Notes: generated by a model not told the origin, from the sequence alone. A DNA stretch of 64,000 bases from Scatophagus argus (GCF_020382885.2 NC_058515.1:8167223-8231222); one strand, 5' to 3'. Counted from the stretch's first letter, positions 1 to 13,142 are shown. Program-made: numbers and translations.

Positions 1-91
1 ATGAGTCCCGACAATATGCAAAAACATGGGGGACATAAGGGTTCGCCATAGGCTGCATGTAGCAGCAGATACTTACATAACTGCGGATATA
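1..91. other. left flank of the Tc1-like element
   Basis: No gene or repeat is recognised here. The TA at 90-91 is the likely target dinucleotide of the transposon that follows. Confidence 0.3.
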
Positions 92-92
92 C

Positions 93-112
93 ACCATATA
101 GATAAAAGTATC
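93..112 (+). repeat. left terminal inverted repeat of the Tc1-like element
   Basis: This 20-bp core pairs with 516-535 with two mismatches, and TA lies just outside it. Confidence 0.8.
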
Positions 113-515
113 CAGACACACCTCTTGTTTTTCAGGGGTTAGACTCTATGTGGCAACAGTTTGGTGAAAGCCCTTTTCTATTCCAGCATGACTGTGCCCC
201 AGTGCTCAAAGAAACGTCTATAAAGACATGGTTGGATGAATTTGGTGTGGAAGAACTTCACTGACCTGCACAGAGCCCTGACCTTAACCACATCGAACAC
301 CTTTGGTATGAACTAGAACGGTGTGCGAGCCAGGCCTTTTTGTCCAGCATCAGTGCCTGACCTCACAAATGCTCTGCTGCATGGATGGCCAAAAATTCCC
401 ACAGAAACATCTTGTGGAAAGTCTTCCCAGAAGAGCTGTCATAGCTGCAAAGCTGTTTACATATTTCAAATGTGATGTCATTAAACCCTCTGTGAGTGTA
501 ATGGTCAGTTGCCCC

Positions 516-535
516 AATACTTTTGTCTATATGGT
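516..535 (-). repeat. right terminal inverted repeat of the Tc1-like element
   Basis: This is the partner of 93-112. It contains the CAATACTTTTGTC-type end that is typical of fish Tc1-like elements, and is followed by TA at 537-538. Confidence 0.8.
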
Positions 536-536
536 C

Positions 537-3500
537 TAGCTGCATAGGAAAAATAGTATTTTTGATTTTTAAGAGGACTGTCTCTTTAAAACCTTTTTTA
601 AGCTCATTGCCTTGTTACCTTGGGGGTTAAGAAGAAATCTACAATGATGGTGACTAAGTAGTAGAAATCCCTATTGTTGCATGTTTCCATGTACTGTCTT
701 TCCTTTTGCACTTTGTATTGCTCTGAGCTCTAAATTAAATTCACATGGAGGTTAGTTGTCTTTTTTTTTCCCCAGCAGTCTATATTTCTTGGTTTTTGTT
801 CTCTTCTTTTTGTTCACTCCCTGTGGTTTCATCATTATTTGGCTCGGTTTCCTGCTTCAGTACACCTGATTTAACCTCAGTCATTTTTAAAGAGCCCTTA
901 ATTCCCACAGATACCTGCATTTAACTTATGAGCACTTCTGCTTTGACCAAGTTAGAAAAAAAAGATACCAGACTTTACAGACAGCTTGAGTCTAGCACAA
1001 ATCCATCCAGTGACAGCAGTTAAGCTCCTGTCTACCTAGAAAGGTAAGAAAGCAGCTTGATCTTTTGACTAAGGATTACAGAATGGATGAAAGGAGGGAA
1101 AAATAGATTGATCGTGCTCTACTTATTTGGGTAGTTTCTCCTTGAATTGCTTCTCCGCGGTGTGATACAACTGCTGATCAATGATCTCACACATATACAC
1201 ACAAAAATAGATCAGAAAAGATGCTCTGGAGGATAATTTACATTAATCTCAGCTTGAACATTATTTTCAAAGGTTTGGTCACAATTCAAATCAGTAATAA
1301 CTTTGTACTCATCGAGGTAATTGCTTCCACCTCGGACCGTGTTAGAAAGAGGTCAGATGCGGCAAGAATCAAAAGCAGTCAGACAGTCATACAGGGTTGT
1401 ATAGATAAACCCCCAAGACAAGCTTATCTGGGACATAACTCAAAAGCAAGAAGGTAAAACATCTATCATAGTGTACAGGTCGACTTCCTGCTTCAACTTT
1501 GGCCTAAAGTACCTGCAGTTGTTGTGCACACAGTCTTTTGGTTTGTCAACATTAGTGATGCAGTAAAATAAAGTGTTCCTGATAATGTGGCTAAACTGCT
1601 GAGCTGTTCACAACCTTTCTGAATGTCTTGACGACTGAGTTTCGTGCCCCACTGGACCTCATTTTAGTGATACCGCTGCACTCCCAGATCTCAGCAATTA
1701 CTTTAGTGAGTGCAGTGTTGTCAAAGCTGGAGGAAACAAGGGCCAATCCTACAAAAATAACATCTAAGTTGTCATAAACAGCGTGTATTTTGTTGCTTTT
1801 TCCAGTCAACAGCTCAAAACCTAAAGATGGTAAACTTACAGCAATTTATAGCATAAAAAAGCTGCAAATCTTCACATTTGCAAAGCTAGAGCCAGCAAAC
1901 GTTTCAGCTTTTTTGCTTTATGTGGTACACAAGCAATTTAGTAGTACACTTGCATAGTGACAGGGGACTTACAATAAACAAAATGTAAAAGTAAAGCCAA
2001 AATCAATGCAGTTCAGTCAAATTATCCTGCCTTTTCGTTCCTAGGGTGTTTCAAGCTCCAAAAAAAACCCCAAAACACTGAATACTACATTTCCCCAAAT
2101 GCAACTCAGTTGAACCTTCCTCCTAAATGCCCACTGCTATTAAAACTCTAATTTTTAACACAGAATTTCTGTTAAATTAAATCTCAAGCCAAAGCTTTAA
2201 AATAATCCGATGATGTCATCAGGTGATGTTCTGAAACATGTTCTCTAACACGAACACCGTATTTCTACTGTTTACCTCATGATGATTGCCGCAAAAGATA
2301 AAATAGCTATCATTGTGATGCCTGTGAGCAACCTGAACCGCCGTGTTGTGGACTGTCCATAAACCACGCCAACTCCACTTCCTGTATTTACACCGCTGAT
2401 CGCACAACAGGCGGCCCCCCTGTGCCGTTTTAAGACAGTGCTGTTTTTGGTCTGAATTCTCGTTACATGTTTTGGTATCATTGCTGCAATACAGTAAAAG
2501 TGAAACTGGTGCTAGATTCATTATGGTACTCTGACGTGACATAAAACTGACAGAAAATAAACTAAGGACCCCTGTGGTGCAACATCTTTTGGTTTTGTTG
2601 TGCTGCTGCTTGGATTGATTGACTGCTGTAACTGTAGAACAGCTCCCAGTCAAATGAAAGAAGCACACCTGTCCCGAATCTGTGGTTTGTTGCTGTTACT
2701 GTTGTTCATGCTGTGCCAGCATATTAAGCAATGCAGCATGTATTCATGTTGCTGCCTGTTAGTTATGCATGAGTTGCCACTAGAGCTGAACGCGGTATAT
2801 TTGTGCCTTGGCTCCCCTGGAGCTGGTCTTTGTCTTGATGTATTGGTTTTGTGCCCACTGCTGGATTATAAGTGGGCTTGCCTTTCATTGTCCTTCATTC
2901 TGCCACAACTTATACTCTAAGTGATTTATGTCACCAGCTTGCAGAAATGAGATATTCTCTTTCACTTATGTTTTTAAGCACAATCAAACTCTCCTTGGTC
3001 CTCGGTGCACACCTCAGCAAATCCTGGCTGGATCCCCCCGAAACATCCCAGAAACCCCTTCCTCCTCCAGAGACTGATTCCGATTCCAATTATGGAGAAA
3101 TATGTACAGGAGATGGGCGACTGTCACAGGTCCCATGGAAATTTGATTTTAATTAATCTTGGGTAGAAACTGGCAGCTCGGGCATCATGACACTCATCAC
3201 GGCTCCCTGGAGTAGATCCAATTTTCTGTCTCAATAGGCATTAAATTAGCAAGAACATTTCCACCTTTGTCACCCCAGCACGCATAACAAATGAAAATAC
3301 ATTTGGCTACATGACATAATGGAGTACTAATAAATGACTCATTCACAAGTGAGGTACAGAGAGACGGCGGCAGGTAAATCGCATTTGCCGACACCTCATC
3401 ACATCATGGGGTGTTACAGAGAAAAAAAGAAGTGTGCAGGAAAGCAAATTTGGGATGTGCAGATGTTTTTGTTTTCTGTGTGAATACTGTCAGATGGTTC

Positions 3501-5468
3501 AGAGATCATTTCCTCGGTAGTTTTGAGAATATTGAAATTAAAACATAACTGAATGTGTCCTTGGAGATCAGAATAGAACTCATTCCATAAGTATGGTAAT
3601 ATACCAAGGTTGATCAACAATATTATTTTAAGTTTAGGCATGTGTTTACCTCGTGCCTCATTAAGAAATAGTCTTGGCTGAATGGTTTGCATCACCCCTG
3701 AAAATATTTGGAGAAATTAAACGAATGAAAAATTGCCTACAGCACTGTGATATCATTACCTCCGATAACTTTTGCATTTCTTCTGTGTTTCCATTAAACC
3801 GAAGATGTGTTGCAGCAACAGATCAGTGTAGGTCTACATTTAGACGTTTGCTCCGAATTAATTTCCTAGAGGAAAACTCTAGCGTACACCTACGCGAGGA
3901 AGTGCATAGATTAACATGTTGTCAATTCATTGCGGGTAAGTTTGCGAAAAGCTGTTATTAATCAAAGAACTTTTATCACTCCACATGTGGCAGGGCACAA
4001 AGGGAATATGACAAATGCACAGACATCAACTCTGACTATAATAAGTAGAAGTGTGAGTGAGGAGTTCATTTCAGATGTATTATATTGTTAATGCATGCTT
4101 CACCCTGACAGACAGGCGATATGCTTCCGTAAGGCTCTTGCCACATCAGTGCCTGACTCTCATCCGCCCACAGAGTGAGGTGAATTGCTCTGTACTCTGA
4201 ATAACTCCACATACACAGCATCAAGCGCACATTATAAGAAATATCTCCTTTTTGCCAAAGCTGGAAAATCCAAAATCTTCTTTCAAAGAACATTGCCCAT
4301 ACATTGTGCACATAGTGATTGCCACCTGTCCAAAAGAGTCCAAGTGGAATCCACATCTGGGAATTTGCAAAGCTCCGTCCAAAGCTTTTGATCCTCTGTC
4401 TCTTTCTTTCAATCCCTTTGTTCACGGTGACTGTGGGCTTGAGGTAGCTGCTTTGGGAACATGCAAGGGGCAACTAATGAGCGTGTCAGTGGGACCAGAA
4501 TTTGAAGGAAAGATGGAACAATGTGATGCTAGCATGCTGCGCAGCACAGTGTAGGAGTTGAGAAGGGTATTGGCCGTGATGAAATTAAGTCCCCGATAAG
4601 GTGTATGACTTTAATGAAACATAAAACTGCATTCCTCTAGCTTTATCACAGCTAATGATACTTCTAATCTCTTCCCTTTCCTCCCTCTAGCATGAGTTCA
4701 TTTAGACTTATATATTCCTGTAAATATAACATATTTAAACACAGCACATTAATTTAGCACTATCAGCCAACACCTGAGCACGACGTGTCCTGTTCCACTT
4801 TTCAGTTACGAAAACTTAATCTTCACTCATCGTTCAAGAATTTTCACCAGTCACTGTAAAAGATGATACCAAAATTTGTCAGCTGAGATTTTGCCAGCGT
4901 TTATTCCCAGGTCCAGTTTCTGTCACTTTAATATCTCTAGCTACATCGGTTTTCATTTGATGTTTTGGACGAAAACTAAATTGTTATTTCATGCACAAAC
5001 TATTTCTTCTCAAACAACCCACTCCAGAATTAGTCTGTCACTGGACAAAGACCACTTCTACTAAGGACATTTTTAAACCACCCTTTTTTTTTATACAGAT
5101 TGGATCTAACTCTGCTTCATTTTCCGCCTGTACGGTTTGATTCATTTGGGCAGATCTGAACAGAGCAGTTGTGCCCGGGTGCTGTTCATTTGGGCCTGAT
5201 GAATGCAATCCAATCCAACTATAAGGCAAACTCTGCAAGTCTGAGGTAAATGGCTGCTGTAGCCATGTGCACTTTGTCTAGGAGCATTGGCGAAACCAAC
5301 AGTAGCTAGCAGCTAGCTGGAGAATGAGTAAGAAGCCAGTAACTTAGTGAACCACCACAAGCCACAGGAACGGCTTCAGTGCTCCTCAGCATAGATTGCT
5401 GCTGGAGGGATGTAGTGCATGAGACGCCCATCAGTGGCCCATAGTGTGGGATATTGTTTTAGGTTGTT
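537..5468. other. intergenic spacer, no gene recognised
   Basis: Reading frames here are short, overlap on both strands and lack recognisable domains or splice structure. I see no RNA gene. A CCACATGTGG palindromic E-box occurs near 3980, but nothing ties it to a gene. Confidence 0.5.
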
Positions 5469-5481
5469 AAAATTAAACTGT
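5469..5481 (+). repeat. left target-site duplication of SINE-like copy 1
   Basis: The 13 bases AAAATTAAACTGT recur exactly at 5819-5831 and bracket the repeat, as expected for target-primed retrotransposition. Confidence 0.85.
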
Positions 5482-5818
5482 GGGCGGCACGGTGGTGCAG
5501 TGGTTAGCACTGTCGCCTCATAGCAAGAGGTCCGGGCCCTTCTATGTGGAGTTTGCATGTTCTCCCTGTGCCTGCGGGTACTCCGGCTTCCTCCCACAAT
5601 ACCAAAAACATGCACGTTAGGTTAATTGGCTACTCTAAATTGCCCCTAGGTGTGAGTGTGAGAGTGTGTGGTTGTTTGTCTTTGTGTGTTGGCCCTGCGA
5701 TTGACTGGCGACCAGTCCAGGGTGTACCCCGCCTCTCGCCCGTAGTCAGCTGGGATAGGCTCCAGCTCCCCCCGCGACCCTGACGGATAAGCGGTATAGA
5801 AAATGGATGGATGGATGG
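5482..5818 (+). mobile_element. dispersed SINE-like repeat, copy 1 (B box missing)
   Basis: This is a 337-bp element starting GGGCGGCACGGTGGTGCAGT and ending in an (ATGG)n tail, with exact 13-bp target duplications. It is the same family as 31631-31975. The pol III A-box-like stretch TGGTGCAGTGG is kept near the left end. The segment that carries the GGTTCGAATCC B box in the other copy is deleted, as is a short piece in the TGCGTGGGTTTTCTCC region. The tRNA-like boxes and target duplications support a SINE; I cannot give a curated family name. Confidence 0.8.
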
Positions 5819-5831
5819 AAAATTAAACTGT
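5819..5831 (+). repeat. right target-site duplication of SINE-like copy 1
   Basis: This is an exact copy of 5469-5481. Confidence 0.85.
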
Positions 5832-7053
5832 ACATTGCTGTTTATTCATCAAATTTGACTCCCACTGATGGTGCTTCCTTTGTCTGCAGTCAGTCACAAA
5901 ATCCAGAATTTTTTTTCATAACCTTTTCCTTCCCCAGCATAGCATCATTGAAAAGAGTTTGTGTTTCTCCAGTACTTATGAGTTGGATCTATCCTAACCT
6001 GCATCGCTGTCAGCATCTACTTCTGTGCAGCATTTTAATTGGCCAAGGCTGGCACAACCTTCCAACCCAGCTGTTTCCCTGCTACATCCCGGAGCAAAAC
6101 TGGTGTTCCTCACTAATTACCGCTGCTGTCTGCGATGATCTGTGACACAGCCAGATCCCGCTGAATTATCCTCACCTCTCCCATTTACAGTACCTGTCAA
6201 TATCCTCCCACATTTTCATACATCAGTGGAAAAAAAAATCTGTGAAGTAGAGCAAAGGATTGACCGAAAAATGATGCCCTTTCAAAAGGCCCCCACAAGA
6301 CTAATGATTGTTAAAAAGCAATCAAGTGGTAGCAGCAGTCTGAGCAGTAGATCTCTGTACTTTATTGCTAGCGTCCAGTCATATGGCACCTCTGCTGTTT
6401 AAATTATTGCTATGTAAATCACCTGAAGTGCTTTGGTATTGGAAAGCAGCAGATTTAAGATGCTGGTGCATACGCTAAGTAGACAGTATCCCGATATTCG
6501 TGGAGGCCTTCATTTGAGGGACTAACTCCTGCTATTCATCAGGGTGTCAGTCTACCTCGGGCTGGCACTACATTCTGAGGGGTTCACTGGCGGAACAAAT
6601 GAAGTCCTTTCTGTCTCACATATAAAATGCTTATTCTGTACTTCTGCAAAACTGATGTGTAAAGTATAGTGCCCAAAAAAGTTCTGAACTAACATGTAGT
6701 GCAAGCACTTTTACCTTCTATTTTCACATAGTTGTCCTCAACCAAAAGGCTTTGCACACTTTCGGTGTTGCCATGGAAAAGTTTAAGTGCTTGTAATTTG
6801 ATTTTGGGAGGTGAGAAACTCTAAACTCTTGTAAACTTGAGATCAGGATATTGATTGAGGAGCCGGAAAACCTCTTGTGTTTTCATTTGGAATTCACTTT
6901 TAAAAATAAAAGTTGTCCACAGTTTAAACTGTTGGCTGGGTTAAAGCTGTACATAATGTATATACTGATGTTTGCAGTGGGTGGATGTCCACCCAGAACC
7001 ACTGTAAACACAGGCAGGATACTTGTTTTAGTCCAAATCTTTTCATGAGGTGT

Positions 7054-7070
7054 CACTGCCCTCTGCTGGC
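7054..7070 (-). promoter_or_regulatory. CTCF-like motif, minus orientation
   Basis: On the minus strand this reads GCCAGCAGAGGGCAGTG, which fits the CCASYAGRGGGCRS core recalled for vertebrate CTCF sites. This is a motif match only. Confidence 0.4.
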
Positions 7071-8971
7071 TTTTAGACTGTATTACGCCTACAGGGCAGA
7101 GGTCTACCTTTGTGCAAAAGAAAAAGTATATTTCTGAAAAATAATTTGCTTTTTCAGATTTTATTCTGTTTCTTCACTTTTGGTGAGGAATTGGAATTGG
7201 TATGAACTATAGTCAAAGTATTTGTATTCTGTAATATCCGAAACTACTGTTACACTGCCATCGGCTAATTTGTGGTGGAATTCAAGCTTGTGACTGTTAA
7301 TATGCTTATCACAGAAGAAAACTCCATTGTGAGAAATAATTGTTTTATTGTTGAAAAGTCTTGTTGTCTTTCCCAGCACATAGGCTTATACCTTTTGCAA
7401 TAATGCATTCCCTTATTCCCAAGCTTATTTTTATTCCTGTGCCAGCAATGGTGTGAAACATAATACGTAATGGACGGGGATTTTTTTTTCTTTCCATTCA
7501 CGGATCCAAATTGATTTCTCCTCAGCACAAATATATCGGTCATGGCCACTGCAAATGTGTGTAAGAAATGTTGTCACTATGAAGTAGCAGAACTGCAGTG
7601 CCTTTATATCATACATTGTTGATCTTCTGCATTTGTTTCAGTATTTCATTTGCAATACCAGGCAGGAGAAATAAAATGCCTATTCTTCATTGTTTTTGAT
7701 GCACAGGCCAGGTCTGCAGATACAGGCTGCACATATTAATCAAATTATTAAAAATGATGCATTTATATGTGAATGCAGTTAAAAAATTTACAAAAAAAAC
7801 CAAAACTACATGGTGAGCAGCTCACAAGGAGAAAATAAGCTCGCATACTCCACCACCCCTACACCCCCCAGAGCTTTGGTCATGAGCCTGCCTCATTCAG
7901 TCAGCAGACGGTCCCACAGGATAGACCTCCATTCATTCACGGCTCAGTTAGGAAGTGAACTTTCAGTGAAACCCATGTTTTATTTTCAGCGTGATAAGTT
8001 TTTCTTGAGCTGCTATGAAAGAAATAATTACATTTAGGTGATTTGCAGCATATTGTTATATTGCAGTCACACTTCGAATACTATAGCATCCCCTTCTGTC
8101 TCAAAAACTAATACAGGCTCATTTTCACATTTGTCTTATCTTGTATGTGCACCACATAGCACGTAGATCCAAAGAAGAGCATCACTGAGTTATTTGTTTT
8201 GGCCACATCCTCCTGTTATGTTTTTTACTTCGTGTTGTCAATATATTTGTCATGTTCGATTGAACAGTATGTTCCCCAAAATTAAATGATAAAAATATGT
8301 TGACAATATGTGTATTTCCATCCACACATTTTTCTGCATTTTTAATTTATGCATTAAAAAAAACATTAAGTGGAAACACAAAAAAATGTGCAAAAAAAAG
8401 AATTGAATAGGATAGAGGTTTAATTGCATGTCTTGTTCCATTTTCTTCTTCTGCAGTTGCTGACTCACACCTGAGCTGAGAATTAGCACCACAAGCTGTT
8501 TAGCACAAAGCACTCAACTTCTGATATTTGCATAACAAGAGTGAAGGCAAACACGCATTTACACGCATTTTCTTTGTCAATTTTCTGATAATTCAACACT
8601 AATTTGGATGGAGAACATATAGGCAGGTCACTCTCCTACAAAGGTGGTGGGTCCAACAGAACCAGTGGCTTTCCCATCGTCCCTAGCTGTGGTAATTAGC
8701 ATAGTTAGCCTGCTAAACTAAAGTTGTGAAAATGCTTGACGTGAGGAAGTTAGCACCGGCATGAGTTGCAAGCACGGTTCTTAGTATTCTACCACAGAAC
8801 CCTCAAGCCGTAACAGTGTGTTAACATGGGGCTGCTGTTATTTCAGATGGTGGAAAATGGTTTTGTTTTTCCTTTTATGTTCACCGAGAAGCAAATGAAA
8901 ATGAGGAAAAGCAGATGAAATGAGTGAAATGAGAGAGAATGCCAAGCAGTTGTGGGCATTGTCTTAGAGGA

Positions 8972-8995
8972 GGGGGAGGGGGAGGAGGGGGAGGG
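8972..8995 (+). other. potential G-quadruplex
   Basis: There are four runs of three to five guanines separated by one to four bases. The pattern satisfies the usual intramolecular G-quadruplex rule. Confidence 0.45.
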
Positions 8996-10122
8996 AGACA
9001 GAGGCAGGCAGTCATATGAACCGCTCGTATAGCTCCCCAGCTCCTAATGATTCCCACTGTGCCATTTTTTACCAAAGGCAAGGATTACCATTAAGCCCGA
9101 GTCACATCTTCTCACATGATCCTCTATCCTGCCCAAGGTTTTTTTTTCACACACATGCACAGACGTGAGCACACACAGAATAGTAAGAGGAGGGGAAGCA
9201 GGCAGAGCAGGGATGAAAGGAAGGTCGGCTGAGCTGCGGTCACGGGACAAACAGAGGAGTTGTGTGCTCATGTAGCACCCGCGACAGTACCAAATAATAC
9301 AGTATAAAATACTGAAGTAGATTCCTAAACAGCGAGCAGAAAATGCTGTATTTTTTGTCGAGTTTGTTAGCATGAGTGTATTTGCATCTTTCAGGTCCAT
9401 CTGAGCTATTAGATTATCCATCACATGACCTCTGACCTTTTAGTTAAACTAATCTAACATGTATACTTTTGAAGATAATTGGCAAAATTAGATTTTACAG
9501 ACAAAATTCAATTGCAAAATTCACACATGGCAACAAAATTAGTTTACAGGTTTTGCTGCATTGTATTTCCCGCGACAATGGGTTTGAATCACTACATACA
9601 TTTATGGCTCAAAGTGAACCGTGCCGAAGTTTGGCAGAGAGACTGTAAACACAAAAGCTTCTTACAGATGGCTCCTCCTCTACTCAAATGTGACCTTAAA
9701 AACACTGTAGTGCATTTTCAGGTCAATAGCACTTTGAATTATTAAATACCCACACATCTATGATGATGATATATCTTTATAAATTAATTTCGTGCCAGTA
9801 TGAGACTCTAAGGGCAAAATAATCGATCACTATAACTATTACAGTATTCATCTTGACATTTAAAAAAGAAAAAAATGTAAAAAACTTGACGGCTGCTCTA
9901 GACAAATGACGTTTAAATGGTCGCATCAACCTTGACACGCTAATGGATCTCCTACAAGTTCTCCAGGGGAACATGGGAACGGCACATACATAAGGAATGC
10001 GGCTGTATTTTCAAATGTACTTCATGAGAATGAGCTTAGTGCTAGCTTTGTGTAATCCTCATCGGCACGCCCCCAACTATGAAAGATACATGCAGGCTGG
10101 ATTTATGATAGCCATCGTGAAC

Positions 10123-10132
10123 CACATGTGAC
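10123..10132 (+). promoter_or_regulatory. MITF/TFE-type E-box upstream of tyrp1
   Basis: The sequence is CACATGTGAC, a palindromic CACATGTG core with a 3' AC flank. MITF-family factors bind CA[CT]GTG cores, and melanocyte genes are their targets. It lies 3.3 kb upstream of the tyrp1 start, so any link is inferred. Confidence 0.3.
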
Positions 10133-13100
10133 TGGGTTAAGAATCTTTGCCTTTCAGTGTGTGAGATCACATTGGAAAAAGGCAAAGTTGCTCCTCTCAG
10201 AGAAGTGTTGCATTGTTGTGATGGGTTTTCATATCACATGCTAATTACTAATACTGACGTCATCAGTTTTATCACATACTCACAAGAAAAAAAAGTTGTT
10301 TTGCGACAGTTTGGCTTCAGAGCTGAACAAACATATTCCAGGTTTTATGTTTCAGTTCAGGTCTTCAGTATTGTTTTTATCAGTGATGGAGGGATTGCTC
10401 ATCTCCTTTAACTTGACTGAAAGTAACAACACAGCCATGTAAAATACTCCATTATAAGTAAAAAAATAAAAAAAGACTACATTGAAAATCTGACTTAAGT
10501 TAAAGTATCATCCGCAAGGTGTATTTAATCATGTCACAGAAAAGTAGCTCCCATGACTGGTGTGATCTTTTGTTATATTATTAGACTGTTAAGGCAGATG
10601 CTGTTCATTTTTGGGGATAAATATTTGATTCTTTTAGCTCTTCAGGCCATCCAAGAGGGAAAATCACTCTTGGGTGGAACTGCCAACCAAGGCAGTAATT
10701 AATATATACTGGGCAAAGTGGGTGTGGGAGGCACAAACCTCACCACTGATATTCAAATATGTATGTACTGCAATGTTGTTTGCCCACCGATTTAGTATTT
10801 AACACTGTATTGTGTACTATCATTTGTTTTTCCAGTAAAAATCATAGTTTGAAAAGTAACCACAGCTTTCAATCAAATGTAGTAGTGTAAGCTACAATAT
10901 TCACCTCTCAAGTAGATGTACACAGTGGCATGAAATGGATATAGTCAAGTAAAGGAAAATGTGTGTATTTGAGTGCTTTCACATGGCGCTTTCGATCGAA
11001 GGCTGTTTAACTGCTAACAGCTCAGCTTTAGAGGCGGTTTTGACTGGTTATCTGCTGATTCATTTGCTACTGAAACTGTGTGTGGAGTGAACAATTGTTG
11101 TTTCTTAGTTCAAACAAAAAATAACATGACACTGAACTTCGCCATCATTTGATTAGTGAATTAGTGAAGCATCAGTTTGCTAATAAGTAATTGTTCATGC
11201 AACCAAACAACTGTTGTGCAGCGCCCTTTCTGCAACCACTGTAAAGCTCCCTGTTAATTAAGAGAAGGCTGTAAGACTTTCCGTGTTTCAGCAACAACCT
11301 GCCTAGTCTGTCTTGCCCCAGATTCTAATTCCTTGGAGTTGTCGGCGCAGGTTTTATTGACAATTACAGCCTAACATTTTCCTTATTACCAAAAAAAGTC
11401 CTGGGGTTATAGTAGCAGCAGACCAAAATAATCAAGATTCTGCCTCCGGTATCATCAGCTCATTTAAACTAATCAAAGAATTTGCTTTCAACCCAACTCC
11501 TTCACAGTGAGGCATGTAAACAAAGAGTGCTCGCGCTGGAGGGGTGATCGGAGAGGAATTTCAATGAATGTCGCACAGGCACTTCATAAAAAAGGTATGG
11601 AAAAACAACCTACTTGAGGGAGAAGAGAGGGAGTGGTAAGTTCTTTCATCCTGTTGTTACTCAGAATAATTAAATACGTTACAGAAAACCACCGAAAATA
11701 ATTGACACAAACAGAACTAAATCATAAAAACTTTACATACAAGTGTGTGCCAAAAAATGATGCAAACAGGAGTAAAAAAAAAAAAAAACCCTGCGGTGAT
11801 TCCAAAACTCCTGAATGGCAGCGCATAGGGAGTGATTCACATAAAAGTCTGTTTATTAAAGTCAGTCTTCAGAGGTGAATTTTAAAAAATGAAACTGATT
11901 TGGCTAACCTACTTACATTATTGAAAAGTATGGGCACCTTTGGCCTTCAGTCAGGCCCCAGATTGAGGAACCAGGCCTTGCCTGAGGATCTAAGGCTGAA
12001 TTCCAGCTTGTAAAGACTTAAAAGGTCACCAATGTAACCAGGAACTTTTCTGGAAACTCTTACATTTCCCACTTGGAGCCTGATAGTGGTTTAAAACCAA
12101 ACGAACGAGTGACGACCACAAGTCTGTCATTCAAAGTAATGAAACCCAAATGTAACAGATAAAATTTTATATGTCAAAGTGAACCTGAACATGAACGACT
12201 CCACATTCATATCCAGATGAGCCTAATGCAAGTGTAATACTGAATTTCTTGAGTATACCTTTAAAGGCAGCAGCTTTTACAAATACTGCAACTATCTAAA
12301 CCTAAAGTCCATGACTTTATAATCAAGAAAAGCATTTATTGTGCACCTGTGTTTGACTTCCATTGTACCTGGCATCCAATTTTAAACCCCAGTCTGCTGC
12401 ATCTGATTCACATTGGTCTGAAACACTGAAATCACAGAACTCTGCATTCCTAGAAGACTTTTTTTGGGGAAGAAAATGCCCATCATGCTTCCATGTCTCA
12501 CATGCTCATGGCAGCACAAGCAGCCCTGTGGCTGGGGCAATAGAGAGAGAGGAGAGGGGGGCCTCCCTGAGAAGTCAAATGACCCGAAATATGATCACTT
12601 CGACAAACAAATGAGGGTTTTCAAGATTAGATCCCAGCATTTTATACAACGGGGAGAAATAACTTTAATACAGTGTGAATTTCAGATTTTCTTCTCTATT
12701 CAATTTCCAGAAATGAGAGTTTACAAGTGCAAATAGTAGATCATATAAGCAAGACCTGTGTTGTATTTCTGAGTTGAAGTCGATTATTTTAAGTCCACAA
12801 ACAACTGCTTGTGCTACATTTGTATAAAGATTATGAGCTTCATAACAAATTAATTTTCATACAGAGCTCACAAAGGCGTGCTGAGAAGTTACAGTCCATG
12901 TAAAGTAAGGCCTGAACTCATTCATCATAATTTGTGTTTTATTCTGAAAGAATTTTGAAGTTAATTAGACTTCCTAACTAATGTTGGGCTCATTTAGGCA
13001 ACTGCAAAAGTCCAGTGAGTGTTTTTAGAAGAACAATACCGTGCGTGGCGGATCACACTACCTTCTTTTCCTCCTTCCCCAGTAGGAAATATGATGTGTT

Positions 13101-13142
13101 ATGTGATGGCATCACGCGGGAGTCAGAAAAGAAAATCCTTGT

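Larger units (their letters stand above)
92..536 (+). mobile_element. internally deleted, dead Tc1/mariner-like transposon
   Basis: The ends carry terminal inverted repeats: 93-112 and the reverse complement of 516-535 agree at 18 of 20 bases. The element is flanked by TA at 90-91 and 537-538, the expected Tc1 target duplication. Between the repeats lies only the C-terminal part of a transposase, from about 138. It keeps a catalytic Asp codon (190-192) and a Glu codon (295-297) with 34 codons between them, the DD34E spacing of Tc1 elements. An in-frame TGA at 262-264 and further stops downstream break it. The DNA-binding N-terminal half and first catalytic Asp are absent, so the element is non-autonomous. 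The family assignment comes from motif recognition only. Confidence 0.85.
5832..13142. other. intergenic spacer upstream of tyrp1
   Basis: I recognise no coding gene. It holds a CTCF-like motif (7054-7070), a guanine-run tract (8972-8995) and a CACATGTG E-box (10123-10130). The proline run in a minus-strand frame near 8960 is only the reverse reading of the guanine tract. Distal tyrp1 enhancers could lie here, but the sequence alone cannot show it. Confidence 0.45.

Noticed and set aside
321..539. Small independent gene at the left edge
   Set aside because: It lies inside the Tc1-like element in a frame other than the transposase.
2219..2668. 149-codon minus-strand open frame
   Set aside because: No domain, and overlaps other random frames on both strands.
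4066..4473. 135-codon minus-strand open frame
   Set aside because: Three overlapping frames on both strands cover the same bases, and none resembles a protein family.
8881..9081. Proline-run protein on the minus strand
   Set aside because: The proline run is the reverse reading of a guanine-run tract; no other support.
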